A DNA stretch of 64,000 nt from Pyrus communis (taxonomy: Eukaryota; Streptophyta; Magnoliopsida; Rosales; Rosaceae). The number at the start of each line of letters is the position of its first letter. Within the stretch, counting starts at the first letter, position 1. A program made the translations under genes and the position numbers. The stretch is taken from contig NC_084815.1 in NCBI RefSeq assembly GCF_963583255.1, positions 16,477,807 through 16,541,806 of the forward strand, given 5' to 3'. Shown here in pieces: positions 20,455-34,766 of this stretch. The notes under the pieces were generated by a model. That model had not been told where the DNA came from. It did no database searches and saw only the letters and a list, made by a program, of their open reading frames with translations.

Positions 20455-23329
20455 ATGGCGGGTCATGGCATTTTGTTTTGGATTTTGCTTTTGGGTTTGA
20501 TTTTCTTGCAAGGAAATGCATACCCAGTTGAAGATAAGCAGGCGTTGCTCGATTTCGTGAACAATTTCCCTCACTCTCGCCCTCTGAATTGGAACCAGAG
20601 CAGTTCTGTGTGTGACCACTGGACTGGAGTGACTTGTAGTGAGGATAAGTCTTATGTCATAGCTGTCCGATTGCCCGGCATTGGATTTACCGGCCAGATA
20701 CCGGCCAACACGCTTAGCCGCCTCTCGAGGCTGCAGACTTTGAGTCTTAGATCCAATGTGATTAGTGGGGAGTTCCCTTCTGATTTCTCCAATCTGAAGA
20801 ATTTGTCTTTTCTGTATCTTCAGTTCAACAACTTCTCTGGGCCACTGCCCTTGGACTTCTCGGTTTGGAAGAACCTCACCATTGTTAATTTGTCTAACAA
20901 TCACTTCAATGGGAGCATTCCTTTTTCGCTCTCCAACTTGACTCAGCTTTCGGGATTGAATCTAGCAAACAACTCGCTTTCGGGTGAAATCCCTGATCTT
21001 GGACTACATAAATTGCAGCAGCTTAACTTATGTAACAACAAGCTGAATGGTAGTGTCCCTGAGTCTCTTCAGAGGTTTCCAAGGTCGGTGTTTGTTGGTA
21101 ACAACGTTTCTTTTGCAAGTTTTCCACCTGAGCTTCCCCCAGTTCTTCCGCCCACCCCTAAACCATATCCGAAATCTAAGAATGGTGGGAAGCTTGGTGA
21201 GACAGCACTGTTGGGAATTATAGTTGCTGGTGCTGTTTTAGGCATTGTAGCATTTGCATTTCTGATACTTGTTTTCTGCTCAAGAAGAAAGAAAGAAGAT
21301 GGGCTTTCTGGAAAATTGTCCAAGGGGGAAATGTCACCGGAAAAGGTGATCTCACGGAGTCAAGATGCAAATAATAAACTGGTATTCTTTGAGGGCTGCC
21401 ACTACGCATTTGATCTGGAGGACTTATTGAGGGCTTCAGCTGAGGTGCTTGGGAAGGGGACATTTGGTACTGCATATAAGGCTATACTAGAAGATGCAAC
21501 CAGTGTGGTGGTGAAGAGGTTGAAGGATGTAAATGTTGGAAAGCGGGACTTTGAGCAACATATGGAGGTTGTCGGCAATATTAGGCATGAAAATGTGGTT
21601 GAACTGAAGGCGTATTATTATTCCAAAGATGAGAAGCTGATGGTATATGATTACTACAATCAAGGGAGCATCTCTGCGTTGTTGCACGGTACGTTACTGT
21701 CTTCCATATATTATAGTTGATACATGTTAGCCTGGTCACGCTGATAATCTTTCTGTTGAAAAGAGTTGAATGTAAATAGCTGATTGTTTACCTCTTTCTT
21801 TCGAAGTTAATACCCTTGATATCCCGTACGTTATAGGCATTATCTTTCTATTAGTACTCTGCTGTATCTAAAATTGGTGGAACAACTTGTATTGTATTTG
21901 ATCATTATAATCTGTTGGACCTGTACTACTAGGTATGTGAAGGATGCCATTTGGAACAAGCCCGAAACATAGAGGAATACTATGAGTCTTAGCTTCAATT
22001 CACTGTTTTAAAATGGTTTTAGGTCGTCAAATATTTGAACGTGCCATGGTTAACTCCTTTGCTGTGTAAGGCTTCTACGATTCCTGTGGCTTACAATTTT
22101 TTAACGCTTGAATTTTGAGGGTTAGGAGCTAATCTTGTTTTAATCAATAAAACAATAATGACCAGTGATAATTGGTGCATCAAAATACTACATGGTAGGT
22201 ACCAACCGTGTGTGAAGTTCTGTGGTACATCACGTACTGGTTCACCTGTCAAGAGAAAGTAGCTTCATAAGAGTCTGTGAGTGGGTTCACTGATGTTACT
22301 TTGCCTTATACCTTTGTAAGGCTTCAACATTTCTTTGAACAAGGAATGTAAGTTTTGAAACTAGGATAATCCATGGTTACTCAATATGAAGTGATATTTT
22401 GGACATTGGGGAGTAAATATCTGTCTGAATAGCTTGTTTGTGTAAAAGGTCCTCTGGTTCTTACATTCAAGACTTCTTTGTTTGTAATCCATGTGGTGCG
22501 CTGGAAGTGTTCATTCCCTCAAGGCAGAGACATGCAAATATTGTATTTTACACATCATGCTTGACAATATTTGGTTGGTGGCATGCTTGGCATTCTTACT
22601 CCGTTGTCTATGCTGCACGCTTTATCCCTTGTAGTGGCTAATATATATCATGCAATATTCTTTCCATTTTCAGGTAGAAGAGGAGAGGACAGAAATCCTT
22701 TAGATTGGGACACCCGACTGAGGATAGCAATTGGAGCCGCAAGGGGAATTGCTCATATTCATACAGCGAATGGTGGGAAGCTTGTCCATGGAAACGTCAA
22801 AGCCTCAAACATCTTTGTAAACACGCAACAGTATGGTTGTGTTTCTGATGTTGGTCTGGCAACTATAATGAGCTCACTGGCTCCACCAATCTCCCGTGCT
22901 GCTGGTTACCGAGCTCCAGAAGTGACGGACACCAGGAAGTCAGGACAACCTGCTGATGTCTACAGCTTTGGGGTTGTCTTACTGGAACTCCTCACTGGAA
23001 AATCCCCAATCCACACAACTGCTGGTGATGAGATTGTCCATTTGGTCAGGTGGGTTCATTCAGTTGTCCGAGAGGAGTGGACAGCGGAAGTGTTTGACAT
23101 AGAGCTGATGAGGTATCTAAATATAGAGGAGGAAATGGTGGAGATGTTGCAGATAGCCATGTCTTGTGTTGTAAGGATGCCTGATCAACGACCTAAGATG
23201 CTGGATGTAGTGAAGATGATAGAAAGTGTCCGTCAGGCAGATAATGACAATCGACCATCTTCTGGAAACAGATCCGAGAGCTCAACACCACCTCCGGTGG
23301 TTGGAGCAGAAAATCCAACTTCGCAATGA
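20455..23329 (+). CDS. LRR receptor-like kinase, probable inactive kinase (At4g23740-like)
   Basis: Two coding exons, 20455-21688 and 22674-23329, give 629 aa. The chosen ATG starts a classic signal peptide ([20 protein letters not shown]). It is followed by an N-terminal LRR cap with DHWTGVTC, about five leucine-rich repeats (roughly 65-200), a proline-rich juxtamembrane stretch and a transmembrane helix (about 251-275). The intracellular kinase-like domain has the glycine loop GKGTFG (333-338) and the VAIK-type Lys354. The catalytic loop is HGN (450-452) in place of HRD, and the Mg loop is DVG (470-472) in place of DFG. These substitutions mark a pseudokinase that more likely signals as a scaffold at the plasma membrane. 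An intact APE (GYRAPE) and subdomain IX are present. Family and structure are firm; ligand is unknown. Confidence 0.95.
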
Positions 23330-23790
23330 ACGAGCGCCACTTGCCATTTTCCCCATCCGGTGTATTTTTATTTCATCTCAAAATGTTGTTTTGGTCCGGT
23401 TAGTGAACAAATTTGTGGTTACTTTTTTTATTTTATTTGTCAAGTTGATCCAATTTAGATAGAAATCTAGGTCATTGTCAATGTATTAGTGGCTGGCTGT
23501 TGATTCTCACAATGGCATTTCAAATGTGCTTTGTTTAGTTTGGACATTTATTTGGTCAATCTGCACAAAGTTTTTCACTTTTCAGAGCTGCAAGTTAAGT
23601 TTGATGCTAATTGCTGCATGGACAAAGTTCATCAGAATGTGAAAAATATTGGAGGGAAAACTCAAAATTTCAAAGTGAGTTGTACGAAAATTCTGAAGTG
23701 GTGGTGGGGAAAAGCACTGTCTCTCTGTTCTCAAACCAGAAAATGGGAAACATTATATTGACCAAAAAACAAAAACAGAGGAAAATGGAA

Positions 23791-24026
23791 GGGTACTCTT
23801 CAAGAGTCAACAGTCCATGGCATGGAAGAAGGAATACATTTCGAAAAAGTACACGACTTTGTACCAAGTTTAGTCCAAGACTCCAAGGGAAATATAGAGT
23901 CATAGAACATTAGAGGGTACTCTTCAAGAGTCAACAGTCCATGGCATGGAAGAAGGAATACATTTCGAAAAAGTACACGACTTTGTACCAAGTTTAGTCC
24001 AAGACTCCAAGGGAAATATAGAGTCA
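23791..24026. repeat. 124-bp tandem duplication downstream of the receptor kinase
   Basis: Units starting GGGTACTCTTCAAGAGTCAA at 23791 and 23915 are nearly identical over 110 bases, including CAGTCCATGGCATGGAAG and AGTACACGACTTTG. A truncated third start (TTTCAAGAGTCAACAG) begins the next array at 24027. Confidence 0.85.
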
Positions 24027-24384
24027 TTTCAAGAGTCAACAGTCCATGGCATGGAAGAAGGAATACATTTCGAAAAAGTACACGACTTTGAGTTATGCTG
24101 GCTAACACCAGGAAGGTGATGAAGCCATAAAATGTGGTGATTTATGTTGCAGAAAAGAAGAGAGAGAGAGAGAGAGAGAGAGAGTGTGTGTGTGTGTGTG
24201 TGTGAAATCCTTTGATTGGCCGAGAGAGAAGGAAGGAAAGTGAAATATAGAGTCATTTCAAGAGTCAACAGTCCATGGCATGGAAGAAGGAATACATTTC
24301 GAAAAAGTACACGACTTTGAGTTATGCTGGCTAACACCAGGAAGGTGATGAAGCCATAAAATGTGGTGATTTATGTTGCAGAAA

Positions 24385-24451
<67 letters not shown>

Positions 24452-24505
24452 TGTGTGTGTGTGTGTGAAATCCTTTGATTGGCCGAGAGAGAAGGAAGGA
24501 AAGTG
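24027..24505. repeat. 229-bp tandem duplication with (GA)n(TG)n microsatellites
   Basis: Units start at 24027 and 24256. Each runs from TTTCAAGAGTCAACAG through GTTATGCTGGCTAACACC and CATAAAATGTGGTG to a (GA)n-(GT)n tract and GGCCGAGAGAGAAGGAAGG. The GA tract is about 24 bases in the first copy and 60 in the second. Confidence 0.85.
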
Positions 24506-24779
24506 ATCGGATGGTAAGTATGGTCTACCTTAAAGGAACTGGATTTAAAGGGGATGTATCCACAATTGGACAATTCTAGAAGTTAAAATAAATCTACCTC
24601 ACCTGTTCTAAAAATAATGTCTACCGACACCAGGTAACACACACTTGTACATTTTTACCAGTTGTTAACGAACTTTAAATGAGCATAGTACTTTAAATGA
24701 GCATAGTTTCTTCGTTACAAATCTGATTCAGGTCTAATTCATGCTCGTGCGTACGTAATATCAAGTACTAATTATTTAT

Positions 24780-26376
24780 GATAATAGGAAAAACAAACTA
24801 AATGCGAAGCATCAAACGTCCACGTCGGATTCTACTTTTGCCAAAAGGGCATATTCATCATTTTACAAACTCGCGAAGGAAATTACATGGAAAATTAGAG
24901 ACGGGTCGTCACAACCTACCCCTTTAAGAAAATTTCGTCTCCGAAATTTCTACATTACTGAGGATTATAATCAAAGAACAAACATGGATAAAAAGCTCGC
25001 ATGCGTTCCTCCATCTCCCAGGTAGCTTCCTCAACTGAGTGGTTTCTCCACAAGACTTTCACTAGTTGAACAGTTTTGTTTCTGAAAACTTTTTCTTTCC
25101 AATCAAGAATCGTCACTAGAACCTCATCATAAGTCAAGTTTGGGTTAATCTCCAACAACTGGGGATGAATCACATGTGACAAATCAAAGATGTATCTCTA
25201 TAGCATGGACACGTGTTGGTACCTAATTTGATTCTATGGTGGCAAGTCGAGTCGGTGCATAATTCTAATACAATCTGATGGGCAGGGACATAGTTATTTT
25301 CTCTTACCATTATTCGCAACCTCTTGCTACAATAGTAGGTTCTGAATTACTAAATTCCCAACAATAAAGATTCACTCAGTAGTGTGTTTCTCGGGGTTGA
25401 AGAATTGATAGTCTTGGCTAAACTTCAATGCAAGAGTGGTTCTCATGTACAATATGCCCATCTCAGAAATGATATGAAGTGTTGTAAGGTAGACACGTAC
25501 CCAAGGTTGACCAGAATGCCTTCCAGTACAAGGAAGTGAGTATGGAATCAAAGTTAAAGTAGATGCTAACCGAAAGTTTAGAAAGTCTGATAAATTTAGG
25601 AATGAAAATTCTTACCAATATCTTAATTGTGGCATATGAAAATCAGGTGCTCATGAATATATGCTAACACACGAGTCCATGTAGAAAAATTCTGATATGA
25701 ACATGACTGGGTGTAATGAAAATATATGCTCTAGTACTACAACCACATGAAGACTAATGCTAAGTGGATCACATACGAGTCCCAGTTGCCTATTGCAACC
25801 TAAGACAAGACTGGCTTGGGGTGAGTACTACACCGGTGCAAACATGCATGATAAGTAGCTAATGTGTATATGAACATGTCATGACAATTTATAAATGTCA
25901 ACAATATAATAGTACTTTTAAGATGAAATAAAAACATGGCATGATATGTATGATATTAAATCCAAATGCATTTGTGCAAACCATAAAAATTTATATATAA
26001 TATAATTAAAAACAAATACTCACTCACACTTTATGTTTTTCGCCCCTCCAGGACTTAGTTAGCTAAATCTTTTGTGGTGAACGAGGGATCCCTGTCGATT
26101 CTAACATCCACCCAAATAAATGTAGGAGTTTGTTTCCTGCTGTGTAATAATTATCTTACCTAGGTTTGACTGTTCTACTTATGTCCCACTGTCATCTATG
26201 CTTTGACTACTTGTGTAATATGGTTCTTCCCACAACTGTGTCATCTCTTTATTAGCTTTAATAAATTCGAACTTCGGTTTAAATTTATTCTATTATTTAC
26301 ACGTCACTTACACTTTTGGCTACGTCACCTTCGGGTGTCTGCCAGCATGCCTCGACTTCGGTCGAAGTGTGTCCAA
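24780..26376. mobile_element. Rearranged Ty3/gypsy chromovirus (Tekay/Del-like) remnant
   Basis: On the minus strand a chromodomain end (24955-25182) is followed by a polypurine tract (CTTAAAGGGGTAGG, about 24915-24928). An LTR start follows (TGTGACGACCCGTCTC, ending at 24913 on the plus strand). Bases 25660-25900 match, in inverted orientation, the middle of the LTR at 50540-50830. Bases 26000-26376 match an LTR 3' end in direct orientation (CGCCCCTCCAGG, CACCTTCGGGTGTC, GTGTGTCCA; compare 51067 and 58480-58559). These pieces cannot come from one undisturbed element. Confidence 0.6.
24955..25182 (-). pseudogene. Chromodomain end of a Ty3/gypsy polyprotein (fragment)
   Basis: The 75-codon frame contains LTYDEVLVTILDWKEKV, RNKTVQLVKVLWRNHS and EEATWEMEERMR, a typical chromodomain at the C-terminus of integrase in Tekay/Del chromoviruses, where it directs insertion to chromatin. 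The frame is open to the normal polyprotein end, but no integrase core, RT or gag precedes it. Confidence 0.75.
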
Positions 26377-26449
26377 GGGCATGAAATTCTCCCTATGTAC
26401 AAAGTTTATATTCCAACTCTATTTACAGATCATGTGACTATAAATTAAG

Positions 26450-27480
26450 ACTTTTTTTATTATTATTTTTTTATTTTTTATCTATTACTTTGACATCTTT
26501 ATCAAAGAAAAAATAAAAATAATTTGTTGTATGCTCGTATATTGTCGTGTGTGTAGCGAGTGTATTTAACTTTAAAGAATATAAGTATTATATTCAATAG
26601 TAACTTTTCTAACCCTTTTTTTACCCAAGGAGTAACAAGTACACTGTAAATATTAAACATATTTACATATTAATCTTTTTGTAAATAAAGCAATCATACA
26701 TGCTTACAATCACTTATAAATGTTCCCATTTGAAATAAAGATGGATGAGCAAACACACGACTCTAAAACCGATGAAATTTGAGAGAAAATATGAAACCAA
26801 TATAACCGTGACTTACGATTCTGGAAAAATTATAAAGACAAAAGAAATGACTAGTTTTTTTTTTTTTTTTGTTTTTGTTTTTTTCAACAAACAATGATAT
26901 TTGTACCAAACGATAGGAATAACTAGTTAGAATAGAGCTCAAGACTTCACTACAATGACTTTTTTTAAAAACAAAAATGATAAGATTAAAAATTTTGAAA
27001 CACAAAATTATTGTTTTCCATTTATTCAACGTTTTATAACAATTACACTGAAAAACTTACGAATAATAAAGCTAAGTAATGCATGAAAGGTAAAATGACA
27101 TAAGTGCCCTTTCCTTGGTTTAATATATAAACTGATTTTGGGCTGGTTGCTTCTGCTGTGCTGTGAAAATAAGCAGCTGTGAAATAAAGCAGCAAAGTGT
27201 TTGGTAAACTTTTTTGTAAAAGTGTTTTTGAAAAAAAAAAAAAGCAGTAGTATAGTGTTTGGTAAACTTTTATGTGAAACTGATGTGAAAAAAAGCGGGT
27301 TTTTCAAAGCTGGGTTTTGCAGCTCCTTGTTTTTGGTTTTTTTTCACCCAAACACAAAAAGACTTCTAACTTTTTTTTATACCAGTTTTTTTTTTCAGAA
27401 TCACCTCAATACCAAATTAAGCCTTTGAACGATGGTTTAAAGAGCTACCCACCTCTAATAAAAACTCATAAGACCGGTTT

Positions 27481-27515
<35 letters not shown>

Positions 27516-27550
27516 ATAAGACCTTAAAACTTAAATCCAAAAATACATAA
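26450..27550. other. Spacer with homopolymers upstream of the E2 gene
   Basis: It contains T-runs (about 26851-26868), a copy of a repeat with AGTGTTTGGTAAACTTTT at about 27198 and 27256 (see next entry) and a 30-base A-run at 27482-27511. No gene is supported. Confidence 0.45.
27150..27325. repeat. Small repeat with AGTGTTTGGTAAACTTTT motif pair
   Basis: AGCAGCTGTGAAATAAAGCA, then two direct copies of AGTGTTTGGTAAACTTTT about 60 bases apart, and a right end (GGGTTTTGCAGCTCC) that partly mirrors the left AGCAGC. I associate this with a hAT-type MITE common in apple-like genomes, from memory only. Confidence 0.35.
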
Positions 27551-27702
27551 AATCAAAATCAATAAAAAGCAGGAGGGTCTCTGAGGTCAAGGTAACCCCC
27601 TCTCTCTCCTCTCTCTCTATTTGCAGAAATTAAATTTGGGGTTTTTTGATCCGAGATGATTTGATCATCTAGGGTTTGTTTGAATTTTTGTTTGTGAAGG
27701 TG

Positions 27703-31039
<3,337 letters not shown>

Positions 31040-31049
31040 TCTGAGTGCT

Positions 31050-31790
31050 GCTAGGACCGCGTGACTGAGGGCTACTTTCCCTGTGGCATTATGATCATCT
31101 GATCAGATGTATGAATGAATGTGTGATCGATATGTTCTTCACATAAGCGGACCAAAAGGGAGAGTTTTCTGCCCTCGGAACACTATTGCTTTTGAATTGT
31201 TAATTTGTTATGCAAAAGTTTTTATGAGACTTTGAAACCAATTTCTCTCGTGTCGCCCTCTAACAAAGTTCTGTTCAAATTGAACTATTTTTAGCTACTC
31301 CTTGAAACTAGTCGTTTTGCTGCTTGCAAATTACATGTTGACGCATGCAGAATCAACTCCTTGGAAGCACAACAATAGTTTTATCATTGTGTGAAATTGT
31401 GATTGGTAGGTAAGCGGGAGTTATGCTAGTGTTTTTGTACCCCCATGAGGAAGACTGGAGCTGAACGGACGTCACATGCCGACGCCAGGTCCGGCTGAAC
31501 CACCCAGATCAGGTTCTTTCATCAAGCAACACAGCCTAGCCTAACACGATGCGATTTGAAACCTCCAAAAAGAAGAAAACCTCCTCGGACTTCTTTATCA
31601 GTATCGAACATGGATGTGTACTGTGTAAGAGTGGTTCATTTTCTAGAAGGCTTCAAATGGGTTGGCCCAAGTAACTATTTCAAACAAGTGTGGCTCTTCC
31701 AAGTACCGGGTGTTCAAGACTGAAATGTCCTTTCACTTATTTTATGACATGTGAAGTACCTGCTCGAATATCTGGCACTTTGAAAAAAAT
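31050..31790. other. E2 3' UTR and spacer
   Basis: A probable 3' UTR runs to about 31260. A GC-richer piece at 31450-31600 and a segment at 31731-31776 (TTTTATGACATGTGAAGTAC) follow. The latter is shared with an inverted repeat at 59147-59256. No gene is supported. Confidence 0.45.
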
Positions 31791-31833
31791 CTCGTTCTTA
31801 AGGGATTTGGTGGGGTTTTTGTCTAAATGACGT

Positions 31834-32296
31834 AGGGGGATTCAATTGGGATTGTGAGGGATTTTAATTCTTTTAATGAATGTAGGGGTATTCAATCACG
31901 ATTTTAAGTGATTCTTTGAAATTCAAACTGTATTCAATCAGGATTTTAAGATAGCTTATAAAATCCTTATAAATCTGGGTGTATTCAATTGGAATTTTAA
32001 AGAAATTTATAACATTTCAGATATATTCAATTAGAAATTGATTTTAAAGAATTTGAAAAAGTTGAGGAATTAGAGGGAATTTGAGAGATTTTGTAGTATA
32101 TTTTAAGCATTCACAAATCTCACTTATTCCTAGGAGATTTTGAGGGAATTGAATCAACATTTTACATAGAATCTCTAAAAATCAATTAAACTCTTTAAAA
32201 TCCATGGATTTATAAATCCATTAAAATCTCTCATTTTCCCAAATTGAATACACCCTCATTAAAATCTCTCATTTTCCCAAATTGAATACACCCTCC
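31834..32296. mobile_element. Inverted-repeat MITE with GATTCAATTGGGATTTTAA-type motifs
   Basis: The left end (GGGGGATTCAATTGGGATT) is inverse to the right end (CCCAAATTGAATACACCCTC). The left half repeats a GTATTCAAT(T/C)-(G/A)GGATTTTAA motif at about 31889, 31931 and 31980. The right tail is duplicated in tandem (38-bp unit TTAAAATCTCTCATTTTCCC..., at 32221 and 32259). It lies 0.8 kb past the E2 stop codon. Confidence 0.5.
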
Positions 32297-32419
32297 TTAA
32301 AGGGTGTGTTGATCTAATAAAAGGAGACCTAGATATCCCAACAGTCAAATTTATTTTTTGGGAATAATATGGATGTTATGAGCAATTTTCGTTTTTTGAT
32401 TACCAAAAAATTAACCTCT

Positions 32420-32675
32420 TGTTATGGTCTATTTTATATGACAAGGAGAGAGAGGGCCGGTGGCAAAAAGGAGAGAGAGAGATGTGTTTGTATAATTGTA
32501 GGGGAATGTGTGTGTGTTGTTATCCCTCTTACATTGTGCCTTTATTTATAGTAGTAAAGGACAGAAGATATTCCTTATTCCCCAAGGAATACAAGATACA
32601 ATAGGAAAGGATAACTAGAATCAAATCTAATCTATGATTTACACAATCATACTTAAACTAGGAATGTTTACAACA
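32420..32675 (-). repeat. 3' LTR of the copia element
   Basis: The ends are TGTTGT... and ...ATAACA on the minus strand, giving a short inverted pair. It contains GA/CT-rich runs (32445-32482) and a TATA-like box. The next 13 bases toward the element interior are an unbroken purine tract apart from one C and the final T, as expected for second-strand priming. Confidence 0.75.
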
Positions 32676-33040
32676 CTCCCCCTTGAGTATGTTAATACTC
32701 ATGGTAGATTTAGCATCATGCAGAAGTTGAGGAAATCGACTCATTGACACTGATTCTAAGGACCAACGCTTATTCTCAATAAGGTAGGAACTTGCATAAG
32801 TAATGAGTCTCACTAAAAAACCCTAAGGCTATGGCAAAAACCCGAGTAGGGACAAAATCCATAGTCTAAGGAAAAATGCATGAGAAATGCAAAGTCAAAA
32901 GAAATGTCTACGGGACGTCATCATGGATATGACCAGCCCAAGGTGGGTGCCTCGTTAAAACCTAGTTAGGTAGCAAAAACACAATGGGAAAAATGCTCCT
33001 AATCGTAGGGGAAAAGAGTACATTAAGATTAAGCAAGTAT

Positions 33041-34661
33041 CTACAAGATACTCTCCCTAAGTTTGACATAATTCCAAGGAGAAATAGCAAAGTTACGCAT
33101 ACCAATTCCATGAACAAGCTTTTGAAACGTCGTATTCGGCAGTGATTTGGTGAAGAGGTCTGCCATATTGTCTTGTGAACGGATTTGCGTGACTTCAATC
33201 TTTTGATGCTCTTGTTGTTGATGTGAAAAGAAAAACTTTGGCACAATTTGCTTGGTGTTGTCTCCTTTGATGTAACCCTTCATGAGCTGTTCGATGCAAG
33301 CTGCATTGTCTTCAAAGATCGTTGTCAGGACATCAACGACGAGATAAAGATCACAGGAGCTTCGAATATGGCCCATTACTGCTCTTAACCGAAAACATTC
33401 CTGAGTTGCATCATGTAAGGTGAGAATTTCAGCATGGTTAGACGAAGTGCCAACTAAGGTCTGTTTAGTTGACCTCCAAGAGATTGCGGTGCCTCTAACG
33501 GTAAAGACATAACCCGTTTGAGAACGCACCTTGTGCGGATCGGATAAGTATCTTGCATCGGTATAACCAACATGGCGAGAATCGACTCGAGGAACATATG
33601 GTACGGCACCATTCGAGGATTCGTAGGGATAGAATAAGCCCAAATCCGTAGTACCCTTAAGGTAATGAAATATGTCTTTCACACCAGTCCAGTGTCTGCG
33701 TGTTGGTGCATTACTATATCTTGCCCAAAGATTAACAACGAAAGAGATGTCGACTCTAGTGCATTGAGTTAAGTACAATAAAGAGCCTATCTCATTTAGA
33801 TAAGGAACTTCAGGTTCCAAAATCTCTTCATCATCCTCCTTCAGATGGAAGAGATCTCGTTTTGCATCTAGCGAACGAACGACCATAGGAGTACTCGAAG
33901 GCTTCGCTTTATCCTCATTAAAGCGACGCAATACCTTCTGGGTGTAGTTCGATTGATGTACTAGGATTCCATTCGAACAATGCTTTATCTTGAGACCGAC
34001 ACAGTATCGAGTCTTACTTAGATCTTTCATCTTAAATTCAGACTTTAGGTGCACGGCAGTTCTCGCGAGCTTTTTAGGAGTTCCGATAAGATTCATGTTA
34101 TCGACATATATTGCAACAATCGCAAATTCAGAATGTTTCTTCTTAATGAAAACACAAGGGCATAGTTCATTGTTCATATATCCCTGACTAGTCAAATACT
34201 CACATATCCCTGACTAGTCAAATACTTACTCAGACGGTTATACCACATTCTTCCGGATTGTTTCAAACCATAAAGTGAACGCCTCAGTCGAATTGAGAGC
34301 ATGTTCAGAGGTTTGGAAATATTTGAACCAATGAATGTAAGTCCTTCGGGAACCTTCATGTAAATTTTTGTATCAAGATCCCCATAGAGATACGCAGTTA
34401 CTACGTCAATTAGCTGCATATCTAGTTTTTCAGAAACTACCAAACTGATAAGGATCGAAAAGTAATCACATCCTTAATGGGTGAATAAGTTTCATCATAG
34501 TCAATCCCGGGGCGTTGTGAGAAGCCTTGTGCAACAAGACGAGCTTTGTAACGCACAATTTCGTTCTTCTCATTACGCTTCCGAACGAAAACCCACTTAT
34601 AGCCAACGGGCTTCACATGTGAAGGAGTATGAGCTACAGGTCCAAACACCTTACGTTTCAC
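33041..34661 (-). pseudogene. copia reverse transcriptase and RNase H (broken)
   Basis: Frames at 34437-34661, 34192-34443 and 33041-34195 together cover RT and RNase H. RT signatures are VGYKWVFVRKRN, YKARLVAQGF, YSPI and SLYGLKQSGRMWYNRL. RNase H signatures are GYTDARYLSD, TAISWRSTKQ and the ending ADLFTKSLP. The RT catalytic box reads YVDN instead of YVDD. A 26-bp tandem duplication (about 34177-34228) shifts the frame near TSQGY. The module cannot give an active enzyme as it stands. Confidence 0.85.
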
Positions 34662-34766
34662 AAGCGAATCGAGTTCAACTTGGATTGCTTGTTTCCAGTT
34701 TGGCCAATCAGTTCTATGTCAACATTCATCAATGGAATGCGGTTCAATGTCATCGCTCAACATGAT

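Noticed and set aside
24190..24470. CRISPR-like array from regularly spaced repeats
   Set aside because: The spacing comes from a tandem duplication with GA/TG microsatellites in a plant genome. There are no short palindromic repeats with unique spacers.
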